Source: Chloroflexota bacterium
Lineage (GTDB): Bacteria; Chloroflexota; Anaerolineae; Promineifilales; Promineifilaceae
Assembly: GCA_020353135.1 (NCBI GenBank)
Contig: CP070688.1
Location: 4,405,153 to 4,414,797 of the forward strand
Length of the DNA stretch: 9,645 nucleotides
Reading direction: 5' to 3'
Every line of letters begins with the position of its first letter. Within the stretch, counting starts at the first letter, position 1. The translations under genes and the position numbers were made by a program. Under the pieces are notes generated by a model. The model was not told the origin of the DNA. It was given only the letters and a program-made list of their open reading frames with translations, and did not search any database. This document shows positions 1 through 7,101 of the stretch, one piece after another.

Positions 1-37
1 CATCTGGGAATCAAGCAGCGCCACCCCATCAATACGG

Positions 38-868
38 TCAGGATTCCGCTTCCTTCCGTTTGGCAGCGTGCAAAGAGGCTCGAGTCCAGAGTAGCTCGCC
101 ATAGTATCTTTGGGCGGCGGCCGTCGCGCGCCGCAACTGTGCCTGCAGTTGCTGCACATCAACCTGGTCAGGCGGCGCTTCAATCTCAGCCGCGTTGGGT
201 GCCTCTGGGCGTGTTGTCGATAATTGCTCGGCGTCCGTCGCGGCGTCTTCTAAAACCTTGCGTAATTCGGCGTTCTCGGCCATTAGCTCGGCCAGGGCTT
301 CAGCTTGGCGCTCTCTGAACGTCGACTCGATTTCTGATCGCGCCATTAGCGCAAGCGCCGCCTCTGAGCGCAGTTGGCGCCAGATGCCGCTTCTGTGCTG
401 GCTCAGTCTCTGGTTGGCCTCGACATCCGCACCAGATTTCAAGATCCGCTGCAGCGTTTCGGCCGGCAAAGCTGTCTCATGCCGAGGCGGCAGATCTCCC
501 TTTCCTACCTCACCAGCTCTCAAAAGGTCTACCGTTCCAGCATCCAGCGTACTAATCCAACCATTGATTTTGCCGGCCGGTGCCATCTCAAATGAATTCA
601 CGTAAACGTCACCCCAGATTTGGCCGCCCGCAGCTACCGACAGGCGCCGGCATGCCACATAACCGTAAACCAGGCCTGAAACCACGACCTCTGGTGCCAG
701 TACCTCTCCGGCGAGGATGGCACCGGGCAAAACTGCTATCGGCCTCTCCGAATGAATGTTGCCGACGTGATACTCGCCAATCTCAAGTCGATTGTCCCTG
801 CGCCGTTTCAGTGCGCTTGTTAGTCCACTCAGTCTACTATCACGCCTGAGGCCGTCTTCTTGTTTCAT
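38..868 (-). CDS. Bactofilin-like polymer-forming protein with long C-terminal coiled coil
   Basis: The 276-residue product has no signal peptide or membrane segment, so it is probably cytoplasmic or peripheral to the membrane. Residues 1-40 are charged and basic. Residues about 44-110 alternate short hydrophobic strands with glycines (GAILAGEV, VVVSGLVYGYV, GGQIWGDVYV, PAGKINGWI). This is the right-handed beta-helix pattern of bactofilins (DUF583), which polymerise without nucleotide and scaffold envelope processes. Residues about 135-216 and 235-276 are Ala/Leu/Glu/Arg-rich helices that look like coiled coil, separated by a Pro-rich linker at 217-234. Classical bactofilins have short flexible tails, so this long helical extension is unusual. 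The ATG at 866-868 is preceded by a GGAG Shine-Dalgarno sequence (873-876, minus strand), which supports this start. The gene diverges from the glycosyltransferase gene. The fold assignment is by pattern only; partner and client are unknown. Confidence 0.7.
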   Translation of the reverse strand: MKQEDGLRRDSRLSGLTSALKRRRDNRLEIGEYHVGNIHSERPIAVLPGAILAGEVLAPEVVVSGLVYGYVACRRLSVAAGGQIWGDVYVNSFEMAPAGKINGWISTLDAGTVDLLRAGEVGKGDLPPRHETALPAETLQRILKSGADVEANQRLSQHRSGIWRQLRSEAALALMARSEIESTFRERQAEALAELMAENAELRKVLEDAATDAEQLSTTRPEAPNAAEIEAPPDQVDVQQLQAQLRRATAAAQRYYGELLWTRASLHAAKRKEAES

Positions 869-946
869 TGTACTCCGCCTTAAGTACTAGGTTGACGCCG
901 TACCTGACCCTAATAATAGCCATGGGCTCAGGTATAATTCGTTATT
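869..946. promoter_or_regulatory. Divergent promoter region between the bactofilin-like gene and the glycosyltransferase gene
   Basis: On the plus strand a perfect TATAAT (933-938) lies 8 bases before the ATG at 947, so transcription would start on or next to the start codon. The corresponding -35 region (about 910-915) is poor. On the minus strand TATTAT (918-913) could be the -10 of the bactofilin-like gene, again with a weak -35. An imperfect inverted repeat, CCTGACCC (903-910) against GGGCTCAGG (924-932) with C927 bulged, lies immediately upstream of the plus-strand -10 and encloses the minus-strand -10. It could be an operator, but that is inference. Confidence 0.45.
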
Positions 947-2245
947 ATGCCTCGCCAACAACAGCTAGGCCAGCTATTTGAGGAACGTTTGGGCGATGAT
1001 TACCCAATGGCGGATGTGCGTGGCACATCGCACGCGAGATTGCCATCGTCCACAGCAATTGGGCTGCTGGTCGTTGCCATACTCGTCCTAGCAGCGGGTC
1101 TAACGCTGGCCAACTATCGCTATGCGGCCAACAGTCCGGGGGGCAACGACTTCATTCCACGCTGGCTGGGAACTCGCCTGCTCCTCGCGAAAGGACAGAA
1201 TCCCTATGGCGCTGAGACTTCTCTGGCCATACAGGAATTCATGTACGGGCGCCCGGCCAAGGCCAATGAAGACCAGGTGCTCTTCGTCTACCCGCTATAT
1301 TCAGCTCTCCTTTTCGCGCCCTTTGCCCTTGTCGGCGATTACGTAGTCGCCCGTGCGCTGTGGATGACCGCTCTGGAGATGGCTCTACTGGCATTGGCCA
1401 TTGTTAGCCTGAGGCTAGCCAACTGGAGACCGGCCGCACCCGTGCTCGTGTTGGTGCTTCTCTTCACGCTCTCCTGGTATCATGGCGTCCGGCCCCTGAT
1501 CAATGGTAACGCTGCCATTTTGGTAGCACTGTTCGTTGCCACGGCGTTGCTCTCGATCCGCCTGAATCGAGATGTGACTGCCGGACTGTTTCTGGCCCTG
1601 TCAACAGTAAAGCCTCAGGCGGTCGTTCTGCTGCTGCCTTTGGTACTCATTTGGGCTTTTTCCCGCCGTCGCTACCGTATTGTCTTCAGCACACTAATCT
1701 GCCTGGCTCTGCTTTTCATCCTATCAACCTTGATCGAGCCGGGCTGGCTGTCGCAGAACATCCACCAGGTGGTTGCCTATCCCGACTATACGCTTGCTGG
1801 GACGCCAGCGGCGATTTTCGAGATCTGGTGGCCGTCTAGTGGCCGCTGGTTAGGGCTGGCCACGACGACCGTTCTTGCCATTCTTCTACTGCAACAGTGG
1901 CGAAGCACCTTGTCGCGCGACGCATTCGTGCTGGTGCCGATTGCCTTTTTCACATTGGCAATCACGAATTTGATCGGCGTCACGACTGCAGCATCGAATT
2001 ACATCGCCTTATTGCCCGGCGTGATAATTCTACTGGCCTTCTGGCGCCGAGACAAAGGAACGTTCCGGGAATGGCCAGCTGTTCTTGCCATGATATTACT
2101 CTTCGTCGGGCTTTGGATGCTGTTTTGGTTCAGTCGATCGGGGCGCGCTCAGTCACCTGTCATGTTCTTTCCCGTGCCGCTGATTCTAATCACCGTGCTT
2201 CCACTTCTGAAGCGCGCGTCCATCCACCCAGATAGTACCGCCTAG
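947..2245 (+). CDS. GT87-type (DUF2029) polytopic membrane glycosyltransferase
   Basis: The 432-residue product has about ten hydrophobic segments, beginning near residue 36. It matches the DUF2029/GT87 family of GT-C glycosyltransferases, whose characterised mycobacterial members transfer mannose from polyprenyl-phosphate-mannose to envelope glycolipids. Visible family features are the first external loop with an acidic residue in GGNDF (Asp68) followed by RWLGTRLLLAKGQNPYG, the FVYPLYSALLFAPFAL segment, the NGN stretch in a mid-membrane loop, and STVKPQ. The acceptor and sugar cannot be read from the sequence. The ATG at 947 is chosen although it has no Shine-Dalgarno sequence, because a TATAAT ends only 8 bases before it, consistent with a leaderless message. 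The ATG at 1007 (residue 21) is an alternative start and also lacks a clear ribosome site. The gene is probably monocistronic, since the next gene has its own promoter. Confidence 0.75.
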   Translation: MPRQQQLGQLFEERLGDDYPMADVRGTSHARLPSSTAIGLLVVAILVLAAGLTLANYRYAANSPGGNDFIPRWLGTRLLLAKGQNPYGAETSLAIQEFMYGRPAKANEDQVLFVYPLYSALLFAPFALVGDYVVARALWMTALEMALLALAIVSLRLANWRPAAPVLVLVLLFTLSWYHGVRPLINGNAAILVALFVATALLSIRLNRDVTAGLFLALSTVKPQAVVLLLPLVLIWAFSRRRYRIVFSTLICLALLFILSTLIEPGWLSQNIHQVVAYPDYTLAGTPAAIFEIWWPSSGRWLGLATTTVLAILLLQQWRSTLSRDAFVLVPIAFFTLAITNLIGVTTAASNYIALLPGVIILLAFWRRDKGTFREWPAVLAMILLFVGLWMLFWFSRSGRAQSPVMFFPVPLILITVLPLLKRASIHPDSTA

Positions 2246-2258
2246 CCTTTTCGGCCTC

Positions 2259-2287
2259 TTGTCAAGTTGGCCCGGCCCGGCTATAAC
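2259..2287 (+). promoter_or_regulatory. Sigma-70-type promoter of the histidine kinase gene
   Basis: TTGTCA (2259-2264) and TATAAC (2282-2287) are separated by exactly 17 bases. The -10 ends 9 bases before the ATG at 2297, so the predicted transcription start (about 2294-2296) leaves almost no leader. The promoter overlaps the in-frame upstream GTG at 2267, which argues against that codon as the start. Confidence 0.6.
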
Positions 2288-2296
2288 TGCACCGTC

Positions 2297-4399
2297 ATGA
2301 CAGAACCTTTGATTGCAGCAGATGAACGCAGCAGACAGGCTCTCTGGGACGCACTGATACTTGAATTAGGAGATGTCTATGACGTTCACGGGGTCTGCGC
2401 TGCTGCGGCCCACACCCTGGCATCCTACAGTTCCGTCGAAACAGTAACCGTAATTGGCGACCAAACTAGTGATCACTATGACGTTTGGATCTGCGATAGC
2501 AAGGGTGAGATGAAGCAGGACCGCTGGACAGGCGACGATCCATTCCTTGAGCGAATCAGCGGCTCCTTGGGGGCTGCCACCCATGAGAAGTATCTTGCCC
2601 CGGGCGGCGAACAACTGAAGAGTCAGCTTTGGAGCCTTGTGCAGGACAAGATATTGACAGCTCTGGTTCCGACTCCAACCAGGGCCGATCAGTCGTCGCC
2701 ATTTGCTGTGATTTCGCTATTGGATCCGGGACCCGACTGCCCACTCAACGCCTCAGGTCTCAATACTACTGCCGCCCATGTAGGTCTCTTTCTTGAAAGA
2801 GCGCTGCTACGCCAGAGATCCGATCAGCAGGCCGTTGAATTCACGATCATCTCCGATATCAGCTATTCCCTGACCTCCACCCTTAATCTCGAAGAAATCA
2901 TTGCCCAGGTGACGGATGCGGTTCGCCGTGTGCTGGGTGCAGAATCACTAACCATCGGCCTGACCGACCCATCGGGTAAAAAGGTCGTGTTTGTCGAGGC
3001 ACTCATGGGGCCCGGCCTCCGTGACGTACCTTCCATTAGCTTCAAGATCGGGCAAGGAATCGCCGGCTGGGTGGCGTTACACGGCGAACCCGCCATAGTC
3101 AACGACGCTTATGCTGACCGTCGCTTCTCCTCACGAGTGGATCGTGACACTGGTTTCTTGACAAACTCTGTGTTATGCGTTCCGCTGAAGATCGAGCACC
3201 GAGTCATCGGGGTGCTTGAGGCCATCAACAAGCAAAACGGTGAGTTTGACGAAAATGACTCACGATTGCTTCAAGCCATCAGCGGGCCGCTGGCGGTGGC
3301 TATAGAGAACGCTTTGCTACATTCAGATGTCTTGGCCGAAAAGCGGCGCATCGAGACGATCTTTGCCAGTATGTCCGAAGGCCTCTTGACGGTTAAGGTA
3401 GATGGTCAAGTGACCGCTGCTAATGATGCCTTACTGGCATTACTTGGGCTTAGCAACGAAGAAGCCAGTGAGAATCCAGCGTCTCAAATCGTGCAGACAA
3501 GACCAACCGAATTCGCCGAATTCTTTGAGAGTGTAAGATCGGCCAACGGCGAGGTGCGACAGTTGGCCTGCGATATGCGTCAGGGAAATGGCCAGCATGC
3601 ACCGGTACTGATCAGCGGAAGCACGATCGATCGCGGTAATGGCGAAATCGATGAACTGATCTTCGTGTTTAGCGACTTGCGACAGGTGCGCGAAGTCGAA
3701 CGCATGCGGGACGATTTTTTCCACAACATCGTCCATGAATTGCGAACACCGTTGGCGACCATTTTGATGTACGCTAGGCTATTGCGCGACGGACGCACAA
3801 CAGGAGATGAACTGAAAGCACATCGTTTCCTGGGCATTATCGAGCGAGAAAGTGACCGATTGCAGAAGATGGTTCGTCAGATGTTGCTGCTTGCCAAACT
3901 AGAGGCCAACACCGATCAGGCGAGGGATGAGTCCAGCTATTTAAGCGCGGTACTCGAGCAGGTGATACCTCCATTGGCCGACAGAGCATCCCAGAAAGGG
4001 CTCATCTTCCGCCAACACGTTCAGCCGGATATGCCGCCGGTCAGGGGCAGCGAAGATACGCTCTACATGGTCTTCAAGAACTTGGTTGAAAACAGTATCA
4101 ATTTCACGCCATCGGGAGCCGTGAGCGTCGATGCACGCTTGGTAGACGGCATGGTACGAGTCGAGGTTTCTGACCAGGGCATTGGCATCCCGGCCGAGGC
4201 TATTCCGAATCTGTTTCAGCGCTTCTATCGTGCCCAGAGCGCTGTTGAACGCGGCATTGCTGGTACCGGGCTCGGCCTATATATGGTTAGAGAGGGCCTC
4301 GAGACTTGCGAGGGTACCATTCGGGTCGAGAGCGAGGTTGATCAGGGAGCCAAGTTCATCGTACATGTACCCGTCGCTGAAACAAAAAAAGAGAAATAA
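2297..4399 (+). CDS. Soluble sensor histidine kinase, GAF-GAF-PAS-HisKA-HATPase
   Basis: The 700-residue product has no membrane segment, so it should sense a cytoplasmic or diffusible signal. The domain order is a divergent GAF-like region (about 15-175), a clear GAF domain (186-341, with GQGIAGWVALHGEPAIVNDA and VLCVPLKIEHRVIGVLEAINK), a PAS domain (348-466), HisKA (470-540) and HATPase_c (585-695). The phospho-acceptor is His480 in HNIVHELRTPL. The N-box is NLVENSINFTP (Asn599), the G1 box DQGIGIP begins at Asp626, and the G2 box GTGLGLYMV begins at Gly656. All kinase motifs are intact. The ATG at 2297 is preferred over an in-frame GTG at 2267 because a good promoter ends at 2287. No response regulator lies in the window, so the partner and regulon are unknown. 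The last residues (ETKKEK) fall in an A-rich tract. Confidence 0.88.
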   Translation: MTEPLIAADERSRQALWDALILELGDVYDVHGVCAAAAHTLASYSSVETVTVIGDQTSDHYDVWICDSKGEMKQDRWTGDDPFLERISGSLGAATHEKYLAPGGEQLKSQLWSLVQDKILTALVPTPTRADQSSPFAVISLLDPGPDCPLNASGLNTTAAHVGLFLERALLRQRSDQQAVEFTIISDISYSLTSTLNLEEIIAQVTDAVRRVLGAESLTIGLTDPSGKKVVFVEALMGPGLRDVPSISFKIGQGIAGWVALHGEPAIVNDAYADRRFSSRVDRDTGFLTNSVLCVPLKIEHRVIGVLEAINKQNGEFDENDSRLLQAISGPLAVAIENALLHSDVLAEKRRIETIFASMSEGLLTVKVDGQVTAANDALLALLGLSNEEASENPASQIVQTRPTEFAEFFESVRSANGEVRQLACDMRQGNGQHAPVLISGSTIDRGNGEIDELIFVFSDLRQVREVERMRDDFFHNIVHELRTPLATILMYARLLRDGRTTGDELKAHRFLGIIERESDRLQKMVRQMLLLAKLEANTDQARDESSYLSAVLEQVIPPLADRASQKGLIFRQHVQPDMPPVRGSEDTLYMVFKNLVENSINFTPSGAVSVDARLVDGMVRVEVSDQGIGIPAEAIPNLFQRFYRAQSAVERGIAGTGLGLYMVREGLETCEGTIRVESEVDQGAKFIVHVPVAETKKEK

Positions 4400-4428
4400 G
4401 CAAGCGTCGTTCTGTTCTGCAGCTCTAG

Positions 4429-4448
4429 GTAGCTGGCATGCCAGCTAC
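4429..4448. repeat. Perfect 20-bp palindrome upstream of the desulfurase operon
   Basis: GTAGCTGGCATGCCAGCTAC is its own exact reverse complement. It lies 30 bases after the kinase stop and 39 bases before the desulfurase ATG. No T-tract follows on either strand, so it is not a standard rho-independent terminator. A site for a dimeric repressor or activator of the downstream operon is the best guess. A small hairpin (8-bp stem, CATG loop) in a read-through transcript is another possibility. Confidence 0.55.
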
Positions 4449-4486
4449 AGCTGACCTGCTGCGACGCGAGCGTAACAAGGGCTATC

Positions 4487-5665
4487 ATGAACAAAGGCGA
4501 ACACATATATATGGACCACGGCGCATCTACACCGGTCCGCGATGAGGTTATCGAAGCCATGCTCCCTTTTTGGAGCACTCGCTACGGTAATCCTGCGGCC
4601 GTCCATCGTTACGGACAAGAAGCGAGCCACGCACTCGAGAGGGCGCGCTCAGATGTAGCGCGAGTTCTAAACGCCAATCCGGAGGAAATTGTATTCACCG
4701 GCTGTGGTTCCGAAAGCGATAATCTGGCCTTGCGAGGCGCTATGTTCGCCGCCCGCAAGAACGACGCTGGCAATCATCTGATTACCAGCATCATCGAGCA
4801 CAAGGCCGTCTTGGACACGGCGATTCAGTTACGCGACCTGTTTGACTTCGATTTAACTATCCTGCCGGTTGACGGCCATGGTCAAGTAGATCCGGGCGAC
4901 GTGGAAGCGGCAATCAGACCCGACACTGTCCTTGTCAGCATCATGGCCGCCAATAACGAGATAGGTACTCTGCAACCCATCGGAGACATTGGTGGCCTGG
5001 TCCGCCAGCACGGCGCTTTATTTCACACTGACGCGATTCAGGCGGCGGCGGTGACTAACTGGGACATGCGGGCTATGCCAGTCGACCTATTAAGTTTGGC
5101 CCCGCATAAGTTCTATGGCCCCAAAGGCATTGGCATCCTTTATGTGCGTCAAAACGTGGAATTAGTCTCAACTCTAACGGGCGGCGGGCAAGAAAACGGC
5201 CGGCGGGCCGGTACCGTCAACGTACCATTTGCCGTTGGTGCAGCCAAGGCGCTGGCGCTTGCTTTGGAGGAAAAAGACGAGAGCACTGCTCAATACGCCA
5301 GGCTTACCGCCAGGCTTACGGATGGCTTGTTAGGCTCCCTACCCGGCGACTGCATTCAGACAGGTCATCCGATAAAACGCCTGCCGCATAATGCTAGTTT
5401 CGCCTTTCGCGATCTGGGTGGCAACGACTTGCTGATCCACCTGGATCTTGTCGGTATAAGCGCGAGTAGCGGTTCCGCGTGCCTGACCGGTGACCCGCAG
5501 CCCTCTGCCATTCTTGAGGCGCTCGGCTTGGGGAACCAGTGGACCAAAGGCGGGCTGCGACTCACCGTCGGTAGACAGAATACGCTTGAGCATGTGGACT
5601 ATGTCCTTGAGACCATCCCGACGATCGTCAATCGTCTGGGCCACTTGACTGCACGCTACACATGA
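4487..5665 (+). CDS. Cysteine desulfurase (NifS/IscS family), YrvO-like sulfur donor for MnmA
   Basis: This 392-residue class V PLP enzyme converts cysteine to alanine and carries the sulfur as a protein persulfide. Seen in order: the N-terminal IYMDHGASTPV; SIIEHKAV with His105; NNEIGTLQPI; HTDAIQ with the cofactor-contacting Asp182; APHKFYGPKG, where Lys208 is the PLP Schiff-base lysine; GGGQENGRRAGTVN; and the catalytic Cys332 in SSGSACLTG. Length is normal for the family. The ATG at 4487 has a weak AAGGG site (4477-4481) and preserves the family's usual IY-x-DH start. The stop overlaps the mnmA start as ATGA, so the two are translationally coupled. This matches Bacillus yrvO-trmU, where the desulfurase feeds MnmA directly. 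Its neighbour makes tRNA thiolation its likely main job, but a role in Fe-S assembly cannot be excluded. Residues about 270-277 read ARLTARLT from a perfect 12-bp tandem repeat. Confidence 0.92.
   Translation: MNKGEHIYMDHGASTPVRDEVIEAMLPFWSTRYGNPAAVHRYGQEASHALERARSDVARVLNANPEEIVFTGCGSESDNLALRGAMFAARKNDAGNHLITSIIEHKAVLDTAIQLRDLFDFDLTILPVDGHGQVDPGDVEAAIRPDTVLVSIMAANNEIGTLQPIGDIGGLVRQHGALFHTDAIQAAAVTNWDMRAMPVDLLSLAPHKFYGPKGIGILYVRQNVELVSTLTGGGQENGRRAGTVNVPFAVGAAKALALALEEKDESTAQYARLTARLTDGLLGSLPGDCIQTGHPIKRLPHNASFAFRDLGGNDLLIHLDLVGISASSGSACLTGDPQPSAILEALGLGNQWTKGGLRLTVGRQNTLEHVDYVLETIPTIVNRLGHLTARYT
5296..5319 (+). repeat. In-frame 12-bp tandem duplication inside the desulfurase gene
   Basis: CGCCAGGCTTAC occurs twice with no spacer and no mismatch (5296-5307 and 5308-5319), giving ARLTARLT in a predicted surface helix. 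Such a repeat keeps the frame and could arise by slippage. Confidence 0.6.
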
Positions 5666-6783
5666 ACCAGGCAGACAATCCACAGAGCGGAATCCGAAAA
5701 AAGAGCCGTGTTGTCGTGGCGATGAGCGGCGGGGTCGACAGTTCGGCTGCAGCCGCTCTGCTCGTCGGGCAAGGCTACAACGTAATCGGTCTCATGATGC
5801 GCTTGTGGAGCGAGCCTTCGGCCGGTTCAGCGCAACGCTTGAACCGATGTTGCACTCCTGACCAGATGGCCGACGCCAGGCGTGTCGCCAGGCATCTGGA
5901 CATACCTTTTTATGTCGTCGACGTCCAAGAGCATTTCTACACTTCCGTCGTACGCTACTTCGTTGACGAACATGTTGCTGGTCGGACTCCCAATCCGTGT
6001 ATCGAATGCAATAGGCAGGTACGATTTGGTCAGTTACTGGATCGGGCACTGGCCATGGGCGCTGACTATCTTGCCACCGGACACTATGCGCGTGTCGGCC
6101 GATTAGAGTCGGAGTACACGCTTCTCCGTGCCAGGGATGCAGCCAAAGATCAATCGTACGTCCTTCATGTCCTCGGTCAGAGAGAATTAACCAGGGTGAT
6201 GTTTCCTGTTGGCGACTATACGAAATCTGAAGCCCGGGAATTCGCCCGTCAGGCTGGACTGCCCGTCGCTGAAAAAAGCGAGAGCATGGACCTGTGCTTC
6301 CTGGCTGATGGCGACTACCGGCGCTTCTTGCGCGATACGGCCGGAGTGGCCATCATACCCGGGCCCGTTACCGACCAGTCAGGCGAAGTAGTTGGTCAAC
6401 ACTCTGGGCTGGCCAATTATACGATAGGCCAGCGCAAAGGCCTGGGACTTGCTCTAGGCCGGCCCGTTTATGTGGTGGCCAAGGACGTCAACCGAAACGC
6501 CTTGGTCATCGGCGACGCGGAGCAGCTTGCTAGATCTTCATTGCAGGTGACCAGCGCCAACTGGATATCGGGCACACCGCCAGCAGTACCGATTTCCGCC
6601 CAGGTTATGATTCGACATCGGGCCATGGCCGTTCCGGCCATTGTCACCGCCGTCAGCCATAACACGGCAGAAGTTCACTTCGAAAGACCAGTGACCAGTG
6701 TATCGGCCGGCCAGGGGGCGGTCGTCTATGATGGCGACCGGTGCCTTGGTGGGGGAATAATATGCGATGAAGGAGAAGAATGA
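5662..6783 (+). CDS. mnmA: tRNA-specific 2-thiouridylase MnmA (TrmU)
   Basis: The 373-residue enzyme adenylates U34 of the Lys, Glu and Gln tRNAs and replaces O2 with sulfur. The ATP-pyrophosphatase loop SGGVDSS spans residues 22-28. NPCIECNR supplies Cys113 and Cys116; Cys116 aligns with the E. coli Cys102. SMDLCFL supplies Cys212, equivalent to the persulfide-carrying E. coli Cys199. Other family blocks include RCCTPDQMADARRVA, ATGHYAR, KDQSYVLHVL, and NYTIGQRKGLG ahead of the C-terminal beta-barrel. The ATG overlaps the desulfurase stop (ATGA) with no Shine-Dalgarno sequence, so expression depends on translational coupling. The stop overlaps the next gene in the same way. No Tus relay gene is nearby, consistent with direct transfer from the adjoining desulfurase. 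The CxxC plus a distant Cys fits the cysteine set proposed to hold a 4Fe-4S cluster in some MnmA proteins. Confidence 0.96.
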   Translation: MNQADNPQSGIRKKSRVVVAMSGGVDSSAAAALLVGQGYNVIGLMMRLWSEPSAGSAQRLNRCCTPDQMADARRVARHLDIPFYVVDVQEHFYTSVVRYFVDEHVAGRTPNPCIECNRQVRFGQLLDRALAMGADYLATGHYARVGRLESEYTLLRARDAAKDQSYVLHVLGQRELTRVMFPVGDYTKSEAREFARQAGLPVAEKSESMDLCFLADGDYRRFLRDTAGVAIIPGPVTDQSGEVVGQHSGLANYTIGQRKGLGLALGRPVYVVAKDVNRNALVIGDAEQLARSSLQVTSANWISGTPPAVPISAQVMIRHRAMAVPAIVTAVSHNTAEVHFERPVTSVSAGQGAVVYDGDRCLGGGIICDEGEE

Positions 6784-7046
6784 ACTCAATTGCTGCTGGC
6801 CTGGTCTTGGGATTCCTATTGTCCACGATTTACGGCGCCGCTTTTCACTTCCTCATCGGCGGTCCTCCGCGCAAACTTCTGCTATATGTTTTGGCTTCGT
6901 GGCTTGGTTTCACGGTAGGCCATTTTGTTGGCGATTTGCTAGGGATCGAGGCGCTTAAGTTGGGCGCAATTCACCTCCTAGCAGCTAGTATGGGCTCTTG
7001 GCTGGCGCTCTTCTTGAGCTGGTTCTTAACCGGCCGGGACACCTGA
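6780..7046 (+). CDS. Small three-helix membrane protein of unknown function, coupled to mnmA
   Basis: The 88-residue product is almost wholly hydrophobic, with three likely membrane segments (about 5-27, 32-55 and 60-84) and short polar ends. Between helices 1 and 2 lies GGPPRK, and helix 2 contains GFTVGHFVGDLLG with a buried His48 and Asp52. I cannot assign a family with confidence. The start is well supported: an AAGGAG site (6770-6775) lies 4 bases before the ATG, which overlaps the mnmA stop as ATGA. It is therefore the third gene of the desulfurase-mnmA operon. The link to tRNA thiolation may only be shared expression. The genes that follow (YtxG/YtxH-like) are also envelope proteins, so it may belong functionally with them. 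Confidence 0.75.
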   Translation: MNSIAAGLVLGFLLSTIYGAAFHFLIGGPPRKLLLYVLASWLGFTVGHFVGDLLGIEALKLGAIHLLAASMGSWLALFLSWFLTGRDT

Positions 7047-7075
7047 TTGTTCACGTTATCTATTGATGATATACT
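7047..7075 (+). promoter_or_regulatory. Promoter of the ytxG/ytxH-like operon
   Basis: TTGTTC (7047-7052) and TATACT (7070-7075) are separated by 17 bases, immediately after the stop of the previous gene. The predicted transcription start is near 7082, giving a leader of about 20 bases to the ATG at 7102. The -35 is only half consensus. The -10 covers an in-frame TTG/ATG at 7063/7066, which argues against those as starts. Confidence 0.5.
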
Positions 7076-7101
7076 GTGACTCGGGTCAAGTATCGAAGAC
7101 G

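Noticed and set aside
1..37. Possible start of another minus-strand gene after the bactofilin-like stop
   Set aside because: A plausible frame (VALLDSQM) is open to the window edge, but 37 bases are too few to call a gene.
195..605. 136-residue open frame on the plus strand
   Set aside because: It is Ser/Ala-rich with no family features and lies antisense to the bactofilin-like gene, whose beta-helix and coiled-coil patterns and ribosome site are convincing.
2267..2296. Ten-residue longer start for the histidine kinase
   Set aside because: The segment contains the -10 hexamer TATAAC (2282-2287) and part of the promoter spacer, so it is probably not translated.
4380..4399. A-rich tract at the end of the kinase gene as a minus-strand terminator or frameshift site
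   Set aside because: No GC-rich hairpin lies beside it in the right orientation, no minus-strand gene needs termination here, and the C-terminus ends normally.
4429..4448. Palindrome as a rho-independent terminator of the kinase gene
   Set aside because: No T-run follows on either strand, and the exact zero-loop symmetry fits a protein-binding site better.
7063..7101. Upstream TTG start for the YtxG-like protein
   Set aside because: It overlaps the predicted -10 (7070-7075), encodes an unlikely N-terminus before the MSTELQ start, and has no ribosome site.
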